Assembly (NCBI GenBank): GCA_032718475.1
Contig: JAUCBJ010002785.1
Span: 1-37,214, forward strand
Length of the DNA stretch: 37,214 nucleotides
Direction: 5' to 3'
Origin: Nemertoderma westbladi
Taxonomy: Eukaryota; Xenacoelomorpha; Nemertodermatida; Nemertodermatidae
The position numbers and the translations under genes were made by a program. This document shows positions 9,372-18,662 of this stretch, one piece after another. The first letter of the stretch is position 1, and each line of letters starts with the position of its first letter. Under the pieces are notes generated by a model. That model was not told where the DNA came from. It searched no databases and saw nothing but the letters and a program-made list of their open reading frames with translations.

Positions 9372-9602
9372 TTAGAAAAGCCTTGTATGTATACCTCTAT
9401 AACTAATTATATTGAGTTCAAGGAATAAGCGAAATAGGTCCGTTGCAGAGGAATGCATCTTAAGAGGCTCTTCATTGTTATAGTCGGAGATGCCTGGATA
9501 TAGGAAAGGATCAAAGCGATGCCAGCTATAGTATCGTTGGAGGAGAGCCGTTGGAACATTAATGAAATACCCTTGGGCTATATACGGATTTGATGAAGTC
9601 AA
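9372..9602 (-). CDS. Unidentified Polinton reading frame (left copy)
   Basis: Seventy-six codons, converging on the protease gene. The translation, with motifs WHRFDPFLYPGISDYNNEEP and ATDLFRLFLELN, differs from the copy at 16838-17068 at only one residue. It has no ATG start (the track begins at a TTG) and no upstream continuation without a stop, so it is probably the C-terminal part of a longer protein or a spliced exon. No family recognised. Confidence 0.4.
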   Translation of the reverse strand: MTSSNPYIAQGYFINVPTALLQRYYSWHRFDPFLYPGISDYNNEEPLKMHSSATDLFRLFLELNIISYRGIHTRLF

Positions 9603-9723
9603 GGCCGCGCTGGGATATTAGTGAGTCATCAACAAATAATTTTAAGAGGGGCCCTGATAAATTGCTCATTCATGTGTAACTGGTAACCTAGGCGATGATA
9701 GCTTGTCTTAAGTTTAGGCCCTT

Positions 9724-11277
9724 ACTAATTGCTATATTATGACCGATGTGTCTCCGATTTGGTCCGATGTGGTACCGATTGGGTCCGATGTGGCTTTTAG
9801 ACGGACCCGGACAGACTATAGATTCCACCAAATATTAAAACTGCGATATCTGAAATTAAATCAGCGTCCCCGAAAACCCGCGTAAATATAATTTTAGCTT
9901 TGTGGTCGGGGTATGCCTCTTTCCAACTATCCCATTTACAGAGTTCATTAACCAACCAGATCCCGTAAAGCAGGCAATTTTGGGCAGGAAGTTTTGAACT
10001 TTGAAAGCAATTATCTCTGAATGACATTTTTTCACACGAAAAATACTAGTGTTTTTTTGGGCAGGAAGTTTTGAACTTTGAAAGCAATTATCTCTGAATG
10101 ACATTTTTTCACACGAAAAATACTAGTGTTTTTTTGTAATTTTTTCATTTATGTGAAAGGTAATTTCATAAGCTTAAATGAATTTCGGCCAGTTTTCATG
10201 ATTACATAATCAGGTAATATATCCCCATTTATTTCCAATGAAAAGTTAGAAAAAAACATGAGTTTTTCATTTTTTTTAAATAATTTTTAATTTTTTTTTA
10301 GAAACTTGCCAATTATCAGAAATAGAAAATTAAAACACAAAAAGTGGCCAAAAATATGATGAAAATGAACATGCTAGTTCCAGAAAATGTAGTATCGAAA
10401 CATAAAAAAGGAAAATAACGGAGTAGTCTTTTTAGCAAAATTATTTAAATAACACGCCAGCCGCTAGGGGGGGTGGGTCAGAAACATTTTTTTCAAATTT
10501 TTATTTACTTTAGTTCATTCTCTTTCCAATGGTATATTGTTTTCTATGCATTTTTCAACCACAACTAACTAACTACAGCCTTCTAAACAACTGTTTAGGC
10601 CTATAAGTTCAAAGTTCCGTGGTGTTATCGAAATTACCATTACCAAAGTGTTGCGAAAGTAATGATTTTTAACAGAATCCCAATCTGTATTTTGAATACA
10701 AACAAATTAATTTAACAGACATTTTGTAATAATGAGGTAAAAAGAGAAAGATCAGACACCTTAATTTCAGCATTACGCTCATTGCTTCACCTGTAATTGT
10801 ACTTATGTAGAACGCCTATTGTATACATTGATTTATCTATCAGTTGGAATACATGCGATAATGTTAGCCAATTCTTTTGTTTATTTTAGTTGTTTAGTTG
10901 AATAGAACTGTGACTATTCTACCATTATCTTTAATATAGGATTTATTATATACCAGTATGCCTTAATTATTATACCTAAATTACAGTATCCTATTTTATT
11001 GTTTTTTGTACTTACTTATTTGACTGTTGGACAGAGATATTTTGCGGTGCATACTTTGACTTTTTATTAAAATTATATTTGTTAATAAATATATATACCG
11101 GGACATGACATCGGTAGGCCTACTGTCAGACTGTAGTCTGGCTCTGGCAGTAGGGCCTACAGGTGGTAGTGCTTAGTACAGTACCGGTAGTAGGCCTACT
11201 GTGGTAGTACAGCTATATTGCAGTAGGCCTATTGTTTTGCTTGAATCTTGAACCTGTGTCGGATCTCTGAAGTAACA
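9724..11277. other. Spacer upstream of the zinc-finger gene
   Basis: Starts at the duplication breakpoint. 9740-9785 is a degenerate 10-11-bp repeat of CCGATGTGG. 9982-10135 is a 77-bp tandem duplication (GGGCAGGAAGTTTTGAAC and following), which creates two overlapping minus-strand frames of 76-82 codons that I do not trust as genes. From 10136 the sequence is AT-rich. 11100-11230 is rich in TAGGCCTA and TACCGGTA palindromes, a motif style also seen at 2380-2470 and 21250-21500. Confidence 0.6.
9982..10135. repeat. 77-bp tandem duplication
   Basis: Two adjacent, nearly identical 77-bp units starting GGGCAGGAAGTTTTG and ending in a T-run (9982-10058 and 10059-10135). Likely a recent local duplication. 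Confidence 0.92.
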
Positions 11278-13271
11278 ATGGAGCGGACTACAAGTCATTC
11301 AAGTGAGTTGAGCAGCTCTTTGGTAATTACCAAATCAATGTTTGCGAATATCTGTTCGGGAAATGAGCCGTTTGTGCGGACGTTTATCAAAGACTACCTG
11401 GAGGCGAACTCGAGTTTTCTGGACGATTATGTTGTTAAGAATTGTACAGCTGCTCATATTACTGAGTGGCTGCTGCGTTCACTCTCCTCTGGGTCTAACA
11501 ACGCCGCCACCACCTCGGATTTAACCATTTATCCGACCCAATCGCAGGACACTGTCCCGATTACCAGGTACAATGAGACCAGTCTACCGCAGAGTCTATC
11601 GGTGGCGACACCGGGTCATATTGACAACTCGACGACCGCAATAAGTTGTCATGCAAATACTCGAAACTCGAGACAACGCACGCCGCCTTTCAAATTCTCC
11701 CCTATGCATCCTGTGTTGAGGTTACCGGTAATTCACTTCAACCAGACTGACCTCCCGCGAGAACAAAGACAAGTAGATCCCGCAACGAGTCCGATAGACA
11801 CCAAATGCAAACCAAACCCCATTGAATCTGAATCGAGTAATAATACAGCCAGTTCAACTTTATTAAATTATAACAACATATCGTATACCGCTACCCCCGC
11901 AGTCACCACAACCAACTCAAACCATTATTCTACCCAACCTCTATCAGTAGACCAGTCAGATGTTCCGGTAATCCTACGCATTAAGACGGAAGACCAACTG
12001 GAATATAAACCCGACATAGATAAGGTTGGCGATGGCTTGAACGAGTTCTTCGGAATAAATAGACAATATGGAAGCCATGCAGACACATCTACCGCCCAAA
12101 CCGCCCAGGGTCTCTCCCCCCTCTCTAACTTCGCTCCAACCCTCACTGCTCAGTTTCTAGGCGACTTCAACTTAAACCATTCCAACACCTACAACCTCCT
12201 GTCAACAACAGTTTCCGGTACCGGTGAGTTACCCTTTACCCTTGTGTTTAACATCATAGATAAGTTTTATCATGTTACTGTTACTCTGAATAATGTGGTG
12301 CAAGGTGCAAGCAATGGCGGACTCAAGCTCGAGCTCGAGGCTGTCTGGATATTTAGAGATTGCAGTTCCATTCGAGGTTTTTCATTTGTACGAATGTCGA
12401 ATTTAACTGAGAAAACTCAGACTTCATTCATGAACGTGCTCCTAATTATTGCATTCATTACTTATAAAATCTTCTGATTTTAATCAATATTCTCCGTTAT
12501 TAATCCACTCTATTACTTTCTATAGGCGACCAATCACAACCATCCCCTGATGATTCAGATATGCTCACTTCCGACGATGACGTAACACCTGGAAGTATGT
12601 ATAATTCCTCCGACCAACCTGGTCCCTCTGGAATTCTACACCGGGATATTGTGAAAAGGAGCCGCACCAACGAGAGGCCCTTCAGCTGTGATACTTGTGG
12701 TAAAACGTTCCTAAGTAACAGCCACCTAATTAGACACCAACGGACCCACACCGGGGAGCGTCCTTACCAATGTGGCATCTGCTACAAACGTTTCCCTCAA
12801 CTAAGCCACCTAAAGACACATACGCGAACACACACGGGAGAGCGCCTGTACGTGTGCGACACGTGCGGGAAAGGATTTACAGAGAACGGCACTCTAACGT
12901 CCCATAAAAGAATTCACACCGGTGAGCGTCCGTTCGTGTGCGAAACGTGCGGGAAGGGATTTACAGAGAACGGCCATCTAAATACTCATAAAAGAATTCA
13001 CACCGGTGAGCGTCCGTACGTGTGCGACACGTGCGGGAAGGGATTTACAGAGAGCGGCAAACTAAAAACTCACAAGAGAATTCACACCGGTGTGCGTCCG
13101 TATTTGTGCGACACATGCGGGAAGGGATTTACAGTGAACGGCAATCTAACCACTCACAAGAGATTACATACAGGGGAACGACCGTTTAGCTGCGATACAT
13201 GCGGGAAATGTTTCTCCCACCGATATCATGAAACGAGCCATAAATGTATCGGCAGTGGGGAGACACGGTAA
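11278..13271 (+). CDS. C2H2 zinc-finger protein, two exons
   Basis: Proposed join 11278-12223 and 12526-13271, 563 residues. The ATG at 11278 has a good context (AACAATGG). The donor G|GTGAGT at 12224 and acceptor TTTCTATAG ending at 12525 restore the frame exactly across a 302-bp AT-rich intron. Residues 32-68 (FVRTFIKDYLEANSSFLDDY... to TEWLL) resemble the short helical motif found at the N-terminus of PDE5/PDE11-type phosphodiesterases; I offer that only as a likeness. A long Ser/Thr/Asn-rich region follows, with IKTE fitting a SUMO-site consensus. Seven C2H2 fingers occupy residues about 368-560, joined by TGERP linkers; fingers 3-6 are near copies (CDTCGKGFTENG type). The seventh lacks its last His (ends SHKCIG). 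Expected to be a nuclear DNA-binding regulator. An AATAAA at about 13472 may end the transcript. It is the best candidate host gene here. Confidence 0.85.
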
Positions 13272-13568
13272 GCTCGGTCCAGTAAAATTACATGATGAGA
13301 TAGGGAACGCTTTCTAACTCCGTCAAAACGAGGATTATGAAATACTAAACTGAATTGTTTGCTTTCGAAACTGAAAAATATAATGAAATTATATTTGTAA
13401 CTACCCAACTAGCCTACTCAAATGTCTCATACGTAATCAGCGAATGAATGAATGAATGAGAAATCAATCTCAAATAAACAAATTTTTAATAATTGAGAGG
13501 AAAGGACATTATTAAATTCAAAACAATAAATTCTCAATCTAATTATTATGATATTTTTATGGGTCAGA
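13272..13568. other. 3' flank of the zinc-finger gene
   Basis: No further gene. Holds a (GAAT)n microsatellite near 13441-13459 and an AATAAA near 13472. Confidence 0.6.
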
Positions 13569-13881
13569 GTAAAACGCGGATCCGGATTCTACATATAACA
13601 TTGTCCCTACGGAAGTCGATTTTTTTTACATTTTTTATAACTCCCAAAAATAAAACTAAAAAAAACTATAACCTGTTCTATTGACTTTAGTTTATTGTTT
13701 TGTCCCTACGGAAGTCGATTTTTTTTACATTTTTTATAACTCCCAAAAATAAAACTAAAAAAAACTATAACCTGTTCTATTGACTTTAGTTTATTGTTTT
13801 GTTTAAAATAACGTGCCTCTGTAACCTGCTCCTTTCCCTTAATTGATAATTTTGGAATCCGGATCCGGATCCGCGTTTTAC
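13569..13881. mobile_element. Small inverted-repeat element (MITE-like) with internal tandem repeat
   Basis: A 313-bp block bounded by GTAAAACGCGGATCCGGAT and its exact reverse complement. The interior is two copies of a 99-bp unit (13602-13700 and 13701-13799) beginning TGTCCCTACGGAAGTCG. No coding capacity. I see no clear target-site duplication, so the superfamily is open. Confidence 0.7.
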
Positions 13882-14167
13882 ACCTACCCTATTTTTATTA
13901 AGTTATAGAATATATACCTACCGGTACTTTTATGTGAAGGGACTGTTCTGTTGTACCAGGTTGTAGGGCAGTAGTGTTGTGAGTTAGTTAGGTTGGTGAC
14001 TGGTATACTGTGTTTGAATGTTTAAACAATGAGTTCTAATTCTAACATTAATTAACGATATTTTACTATAGACGATATAAAGATCCTTCTTCAATATTGA
14101 CTGATTAAATAAGCCGACCATTATACAACTTACTACAAAAAGATAAAAAATACATCTGGTCAAAATA

Positions 14168-14790
14168 GGCTGTTGAGGCCTATAATCGACTCAAAGAAGA
14201 AATATTAAACTTAACTCATCTTTACCATTTTAATCCCGAATTACCTACAGTAGTAATTCAGATACTTCTGAAGCTACATTGTCAGCTGTTTTAGGTCAAC
14301 GACATAGTACAACCAATCAATTTCTACCAGTAGCATTTGCATCATCCAATATGGGTGGATGTGAGACAACGCGCTTATTCCCAAATTGACAGAGAAGCTC
14401 TAGGGATCATGTTTTGGTACACACTTTTCAACAATACATTAATTATTGGGAGACATCTTACGTTGGCAACAGATAATTGCCCATTGAAACGTATTATGAA
14501 CCCATGCAAGTCTCTTCCAAAAACAACTGTTTCGCGTTTTTATGAACCCATGCAAGTCTCTTCCAAAAACAACCGTTTCGCGTTTTTATGAACCCATGGA
14601 AGTCTCTTCCAAAAACAACCGTTTTGCGTTTTTATGAAACCATGCAAGTCTCTTCCAACAACAACCATTTCGCGTTTACAGCATTGGTGTGTTGAGTTGA
14701 GTAGTTAAAATTATTCAATATCTACCATCAAGTCAGAAGATAATATTGCAGATGCATTATCTCGACTTGAAGTATATAACTATTATAAAA
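14168..14790 (+). pseudogene. Ty3/gypsy RT-RNase H fragment
   Basis: Read through several stops and shifts, the stretch shows the end of a gypsy RT and its RNase H: YNRLKEEILNL, then LPVAFASS, then YSQIDREALGIMFW, LTLATDNCPLKRIM and finally DNIADALSRL. These follow the usual order of the family (DREALAI, TDHKPL, ADALSR). Between the last two the gene is interrupted by four 46-bp tandem units (14495-14678). No LTR, integrase or gag is seen. A dead fragment. Confidence 0.8.
14495..14678. repeat. 46-bp tandem repeat, 4 units, inside gypsy RNase H
   Basis: Units start at 14495, 14541, 14587 and 14633 with TATGAACCCATGCAAGTCTC and differ by one to four bases. They expand a piece of the RNase H coding sequence. 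Confidence 0.92.
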
Positions 14791-15479
14791 TATAAATTTG
14801 ACATTATTGACATTATATTAGTATAATATCTATATGCCGCGTAGATAGTTTCTACGCGGTTCTGGATTCGCTATGTTCTGTTCAGCTCCAGTAATTCCTC
14901 AATTAGGTGGTGTTGGTTCACATGCATCAGTATTTGCGGCTTGGAATAGTTATTTGCGGGCCGTTGCGTTGGTTGCGAACGAGTATGAGATAGTTGCGTG
15001 ACAGTACTAACCTTTAGAGTAGCGAAGTATTTGAGGCTACAGGAACTTGAGTGAGTGACACGATGCAGTTGGCCAGATGTTTGAGGAGGCGTTGATGATT
15101 GGTCATCCATAGGTGGATTAACTGCATATACATATTAATTTCCATAATTTATTATCTGTAGGATTCGTCGTAATTTGGATTAATAACACAATCTCTACAC
15201 AATACGTCTCGGGTCTTGCTAGGAAATTGTTGGGTATGTATATTCGAATCGTAATCGAAATATCTTGTTGTTATGCCGGTATTCTTATGTTAGTCATTAA
15301 AACCGAAAGGGTGGGGTTCATTGGAACAAAGTTCGCATTCTATTGGAACAAAGTTTGCAACTATTGAAACAAAGTTCGCAAAAGTTGGTTTTGGAACAAC
15401 GTACCGTACACGCTATATAGGTTATTATGTATATTTCCAATATTCAAAATATTGCTTATTGTAAAATCAATCAAGCCGC
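14791..15479. other. Unassigned spacer
   Basis: No credible gene; a 79-codon minus-strand frame near 14871-15110 has no recognisable feature. A short hairpin CGCGTAGA...TCTACGCG is at about 14839-14858. Three to four degenerate copies of TTGGAACAAAGTTCGCA lie at 15328-15400. Confidence 0.5.
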
Positions 15480-16110
15480 AGCTTTACTACTAGGATCGGA
15501 TCGGCATGCTGCATTGTAGCTGCGTTTATATGAATGCTGTGCCGGCTTGTAGACAAAATTGCGCCGCCACAACTCCCTATCACCCCATGACATTTGCTAG
15601 ATCATCCGCATCTTCAAGGTCAGTGTCCTTAAAGATGCGTCTCAAGAAAGTCATGGGCTGTCCAACATGCTTATTCACTCCATGAGGCCGCCAAAGCACT
15701 AGATTATGCACTGGCTGGACCTCACGGTGAAAGCAATGTCCTGCAAAGCGGAGGCGGGTTTGTAGTCAAGCTTGAGGGAACCAATGAGACACCTCCAATG
15801 TTATATAGTGTCTGGTTGGAGATGTGCGCATTGTACTTGACACAGTGAACCCGACGCAGCATTCTCGTGAATGTGTCATCCAGAGATTTGGTGTCCTCTG
15901 CAGTTAGAGCCCGGCATGGACTCATAATCGGACCTTAAGCTTCCAATTAATTCTACTTGACTTCCAAATCCTGGAAAGCCTATTCAAGGCTGCCCATGCC
16001 CTTCCCCACGTATTCGAATGTCCTCACCTGACATCCGGATCCATGATCCCAGGTAACAGAAGTCATCCACATGCTCAAGCATACCATCCTTTGAGCTTAT
16101 GCTCATCCGG
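15480..16110 (-). mobile_element. RTE-like LINE, 3' half (outside left end of Polinton)
   Basis: On the minus strand, directly outside the Polinton: VDDFCYLGSWI, the conserved post-RT motif of RTE elements (usually FxYLGS), then LDDTFTRMLRRVHCVKYNAH, typical of the RTE thumb region, then a broken C-terminal tail. Together with the RT palm fragment on the minus strand at 32722-33020 it makes one RTE copy cut by the Polinton. Stops and shifts show it was already decayed or has decayed since. Confidence 0.78.
16105..16110. repeat. Target-site duplication ATCCGG (left)
   Basis: The six bases ATCCGG directly precede the AGTAGT terminus at 16111. The same six bases follow the opposite terminus at 32722-32727. 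A 6-bp duplication is the known signature of Polinton integration. Confidence 0.85.
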
Positions 16111-16802
16111 AGTAGTAGGGTCTTGGCCGGCTTTGTGACAGGTGGACCACACTGACTGGCGCCAGACTGTCTGGGTGACACCCAATGACACCCATAGGGT
16201 GTCATTGGCGCCAGACTGTCTGGGTGACACCTCCTAATTAGGCTAATTAGACCCTAATTGACAGGTGTCATCAATTAATTAGTACAATTAATCCCTAATA
16301 GGTGTCTTACGACTCCTAATTAGGGTTTAATTGATTATTCTAATTAATCAAACCGATACGCAATGGTGTCAGTGTTGTCCAACTGTCGCAAAGCTGCCCA
16401 AAAGGGTGTCATAAGTGACACCGCAGCTCTTTTATAAATTAATACTTATTTATTTATATTTAATTTTAATTTATTTAATTCTATTTATTTAATTATACTT
16501 ATTTTTAATTAATTTATTTAATTGTACTTTATTTATTTATGCTTTTACTTAATATATTGGTTTCTATTTTTAGCTTTAACAATAAACAGTTTGTATATTA
16601 CACACCGATGCTAATGACGTCATTATTGGAACCATCTAACCATAGACTTGCAGCCTTATTTAGCCCTAGGGTATACAGCTCCCTTACTGGTAACTATTTT
16701 GGAGTTAATGTTAGCGAAGGGCCTAAACTTAAGACAAGCTATCATCGCCTAGGTTACCAGTTACACATGAATGAGCAATTTATCAGGGCCCCTCTTAAAA
16801 TT
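16111..16802 (+). repeat. Polinton terminal inverted repeat, left
   Basis: A 692-bp repeat matching 32060-32721 inverted. The outer 310 bp have about nine GGTGTCA/TGACACC motifs and a perfect 12-bp hairpin with a 3-base loop at 16182-16208 (CCAATGACACCC, ATA, then the complement). A 25-bp direct repeat around GGCGCCAGACTGTCTGGGTG flanks the hairpin. The inner part encodes a protein tail. Confidence 0.92.
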
Positions 16803-16811
16803 ATTTGTTGA
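16539..16811 (+). pseudogene. Protein tail within the left Polinton terminal repeat
   Basis: Best preserved of the three copies: 90 codons containing HRLAALFSPRVYSSLTG and MNEQFIRAPLKI, ending at 16811 just past the terminal-repeat boundary. In the other copies the frame goes on to a different end (ASGLPHLRKPNPYR), so the left end has lost its own last residues. Family not recognised. Confidence 0.45.
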
Positions 16812-16837
16812 TGACGCACTAATATCCCAGCGCGGCC

Positions 16838-17068
16838 TTGACTTCATCAAATCCGAATATAGCCCAAGGGTATTTCATTAATGTTCCAACGGCTCTCCTC
16901 CAACGATACTATAGCTGGCATCGCTTTGATCCTTTCCTATATCCAGGCATCTCCGACTATAACAATGAAGAGCCTCTTAAGATGCATTCCTCTGCAACGG
17001 ACCTATTTCGCTTATTCCTTGAACTCAATATAATTAGTTATAGAGGTATACATACAAGGCTTTTCTAA
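16838..17068 (+). CDS. Unidentified Polinton reading frame (right-arm copy)
   Basis: Seventy-six codons just inside the terminal repeat, with WHRFDPFLYPGISDYNNEEP and ATDLFRLFLELN. It is read toward the protease gene and ends 470 bp from that gene's stop, so the two genes converge. Nearly identical to 9372-9602. It lacks an ATG. In another frame an ATG at 16771 opens 36 codons across the terminal-repeat edge (LFVDDALISQRGLDFI). Either may be part of a broken longer gene. Confidence 0.42.
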   Translation: MTSSNPNIAQGYFINVPTALLQRYYSWHRFDPFLYPGISDYNNEEPLKMHSSATDLFRLFLELNIISYRGIHTRLF

Positions 17069-17540
17069 TGTGTTATTAAAGAGAAAATTATCACAGCCGT
17101 TAATAGTACCGTTAATCGGACCCTAAAAGGGTTAAACCAAACGTTATTCACGGAGACCAGCAACCCTATTAACATAAACAGTCTTCTTTAATAAAAACTG
17201 TTCTGACTATATCTTTTGTTAGTGTTTATGTTCTTATATTATTTATTATTAATGTTGTTGGTAAATTATTTATTTGTTGTTGTTATATTATTTAATATTG
17301 ATGTTGTCGGTAAATTATTTATTCTTGTTTCCCAATTTCTTGTTTAAAAATATAAGATGTTTAACCGGTTATTTTTCATTTTTTCTCTACGATAATATTT
17401 TATAACATTTATGATATATAACACACTCAATAATTAACATAAAACACTTAAACAAGTAACATATAATATAATATAATTTATAAAAATTAAAGTTTAGATT
17501 TTTTCCCTCAACCAGCAGGCGAGCAGTCTCTCATTTTTAT
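17069..17540. other. AT-rich gap between convergent Polinton genes
   Basis: Non-coding. It likely holds the 3' ends of both transcripts. AATAAA-like signals are present on both strands. Confidence 0.45.
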
Positions 17541-17912
17541 TTAAATCTTCCCCAAAAAATTTAACGGAGTAGCCGTTTTTTCTCTTTCATATAAATAAAA
17601 TAAACAATAACCTCCACAACTAGTTCGCATCGGGTGTTGAACAATCTGCCTCGTTCTAAACCACTTTTTATTATTTCGTAGCAACCAGTCTTTGATTTGC
17701 GGTGGTGGATATCGCGCGAATAAATCAAAATATTCACCACGGTCGCAGTCTACGAAAATTGCAACCCAATGCATCCCGGGTAAATGAGCCGCTTGAGTAT
17801 TTGATATGAAACTCATTTTTTTATTCTGCTTATTGGGTAGACGATTTATAGGAAAAGATCCCTGATAATGTTCCCCCAAGGGGAAATTGTTTAAATCGCT
17901 AGAGTTTAACAT
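17541..17912 (-). CDS. Adenain-like cysteine protease (Polinton PRO)
   Basis: 123 residues from an ATG at 17912. Catalytic set in the order of the adenovirus-type (C5) protease: His48 in GMHWVAIFVD, Asp63 in EYFDLF, Gln92, and Cys99 in SCGGYCLFYLY, with seven residues between Gln and Cys as in the family. In viruses and Polintons this class cleaves capsid and core precursors during particle maturation. At 123 residues it is short for the family (about 200 residues in adenoviruses); a shorter N-terminal part or a missed upstream exon would explain this. It lies 300 bp downstream of the acidic protein gene, on the same strand. The left copy is frameshifted, so this is the only potentially active copy here. 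Retention of all four residues suggests recent function. Confidence 0.85.
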   Translation of the reverse strand: MLNSSDLNNFPLGEHYQGSFPINRLPNKQNKKMSFISNTQAAHLPGMHWVAIFVDCDRGEYFDLFARYPPPQIKDWLLRNNKKWFRTRQIVQHPMRTSCGGYCLFYLYEREKTATPLNFLGKI

Positions 17913-18037
17913 TTTCTAGAATTTGACTTTACTTTGTTTTGACTTAGTCGACTAATTTTCCAAAGTGTATTATAAAAAACATATAATTTCTTGAATAAAT
18001 AGACCTAATAGTAATAAATATTGTGGGGTAAATACAT

Positions 18038-18195
18038 TTATAATACTAATATAATTATTATGGATAAATAGTCCTAATACTAATATAATTGCTATGGATA
18101 AATAGTCCTATTACTAATATAATTGTTATGGATAAATAGTCCTAATACTAATATAATTGTTATGGATAAATAGTCCTAATACTATTATGAAAGGA
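18038..18195. repeat. 34-bp tandem repeat (right arm)
   Basis: Inverted counterpart of 8246-8390: four units of period about 34 containing GGATAAATAGTCCTAATACT, between the protease and the acidic protein gene. Confidence 0.88.
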
Positions 18196-18212
18196 ACTCA
18201 AACAAACAAATG

Positions 18213-18508
18213 TCAATAGCGTCGTCCTGCGCGGGCATATACTGAACGAGAGTTTTTTATCATAGGTCTTCGAAAATTAGTAAAAGCTGGTTGATTTACT
18301 TTACTTTCATCTTCCTCATTACCCAACTGTTTCTTAATTTTATTCAATTGTTCATTGATTTTCAATAATTTACTTTTATTTCCCAGAACCTGTCTTAATA
18401 TCTCTTCTCTATTTTCCTCATTTTCTTCCATTTGTTTAATAAATTTCCGCATTTGATTTTTGTTTACTAATATTTGTCTCAATATCTCTTCTTTATTTTC
18501 ATAATTCT
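18213..18508 (-). pseudogene. Acidic repeat protein of the Polinton, C-terminal part only
   Basis: Matches the last third of 7306-8216: the repeat with KNQMRKFIKQMEENEENRE and the basic tail ending SVYARAGRRY (Arg where the left copy has Cys). Homology stops near 18508. Upstream codons up to an ATG at 18584 belong to the inserted segment. The N-terminal acidic region has been replaced. Confidence 0.65.
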
Positions 18509-18514
18509 TGTAAA

Positions 18515-18662
18515 AGCTTTTGGGGATATAACAAGCCATTTTTCTCCGCAATATACTGTGTAGGTGTTTTAGCGGACATAACAAGCCATTTTTACCCGCT
18601 ATGTCTGCATGTGTGCTTTAGCGGACATAACAAGCCATTTTCTCCGCAATTCGCTTAATACT
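18515..18662. repeat. About 50-bp tandem repeat at the insertion edge
   Basis: Three imperfect units sharing TTAGCGGACATAACAAGCCA, with starts about 50 bp apart (the ACAAGCC core at 18531, 18581 and 18630), directly at the junction where Polinton homology is lost. Confidence 0.85.

Larger units (their letters stand above)
1994..9723 (+). repeat. Left arm of a giant inverted duplication
   Basis: This 7.7 kb block is colinear with the minus strand of 16717-35633. Anchors in order: the 14-bp GGCCGAAACGTCC repeat (2140/35407), the SINE (2500/35050), the WD40 frame (3121/34426), the RTE fragment and Polinton terminus (4821/32721), the SINE-like head (6512/31042), the 22-bp palindrome array (6574/30978 and 27957), the CCAAT region (to 7104/27766), the acidic protein tail (from 7928/18508), the protease (8518/17912) and the orphan frame (9602/16838). 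The arm ends at 9723 inside the Polinton terminal repeat. Compared with the right arm it lacks the LINE and the BEL segment and keeps 7105-7927, which the right arm has lost. Confidence 0.93.
4821..9723 (+). mobile_element. Polinton/Maverick derivative, left copy (distal end truncated)
   Basis: Starts AGTAGTAGGGTCTTGGCCGG directly after CCGGAT in the RTE. In order it holds: a terminal repeat (4821-5489), a degenerate protein tail, a triplet of CTCF-like repeats, a SINE-like head, a 22-bp palindrome array, a CCAAT-rich promoter-like region, an acidic repeat protein, a broken adenain-like protease, an unidentified minus-strand frame, and only the inner part of the second terminal repeat (to 9723). 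No polymerase B or integrase is present. It equals the minus strand of 16717-32721 without the later BEL and LINE material, so it shows an older 4.9 kb layout of the element. Confidence 0.82.

Noticed and set aside
9797-10104. Two minus-strand frames of 76-82 codons
   Set aside because: They overlap and share residues only because of the 77-bp tandem duplication; no family or coding pattern seen.
12225-12477. Continuation of the zinc-finger first exon frame to 12477
   Set aside because: The open frame past 12223 runs into AT-rich sequence, while a GTGAGT donor and TATAG acceptor join the fingers in frame.
14871-15110. 79-codon minus-strand frame
   Set aside because: Composition and context give no support and there is no second copy for comparison.
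16105-16110. ATCCGG as a chance match
   Set aside because: The same six bases occur at the other end, the left-arm copy of the junction agrees, and the RTE halves join across them.
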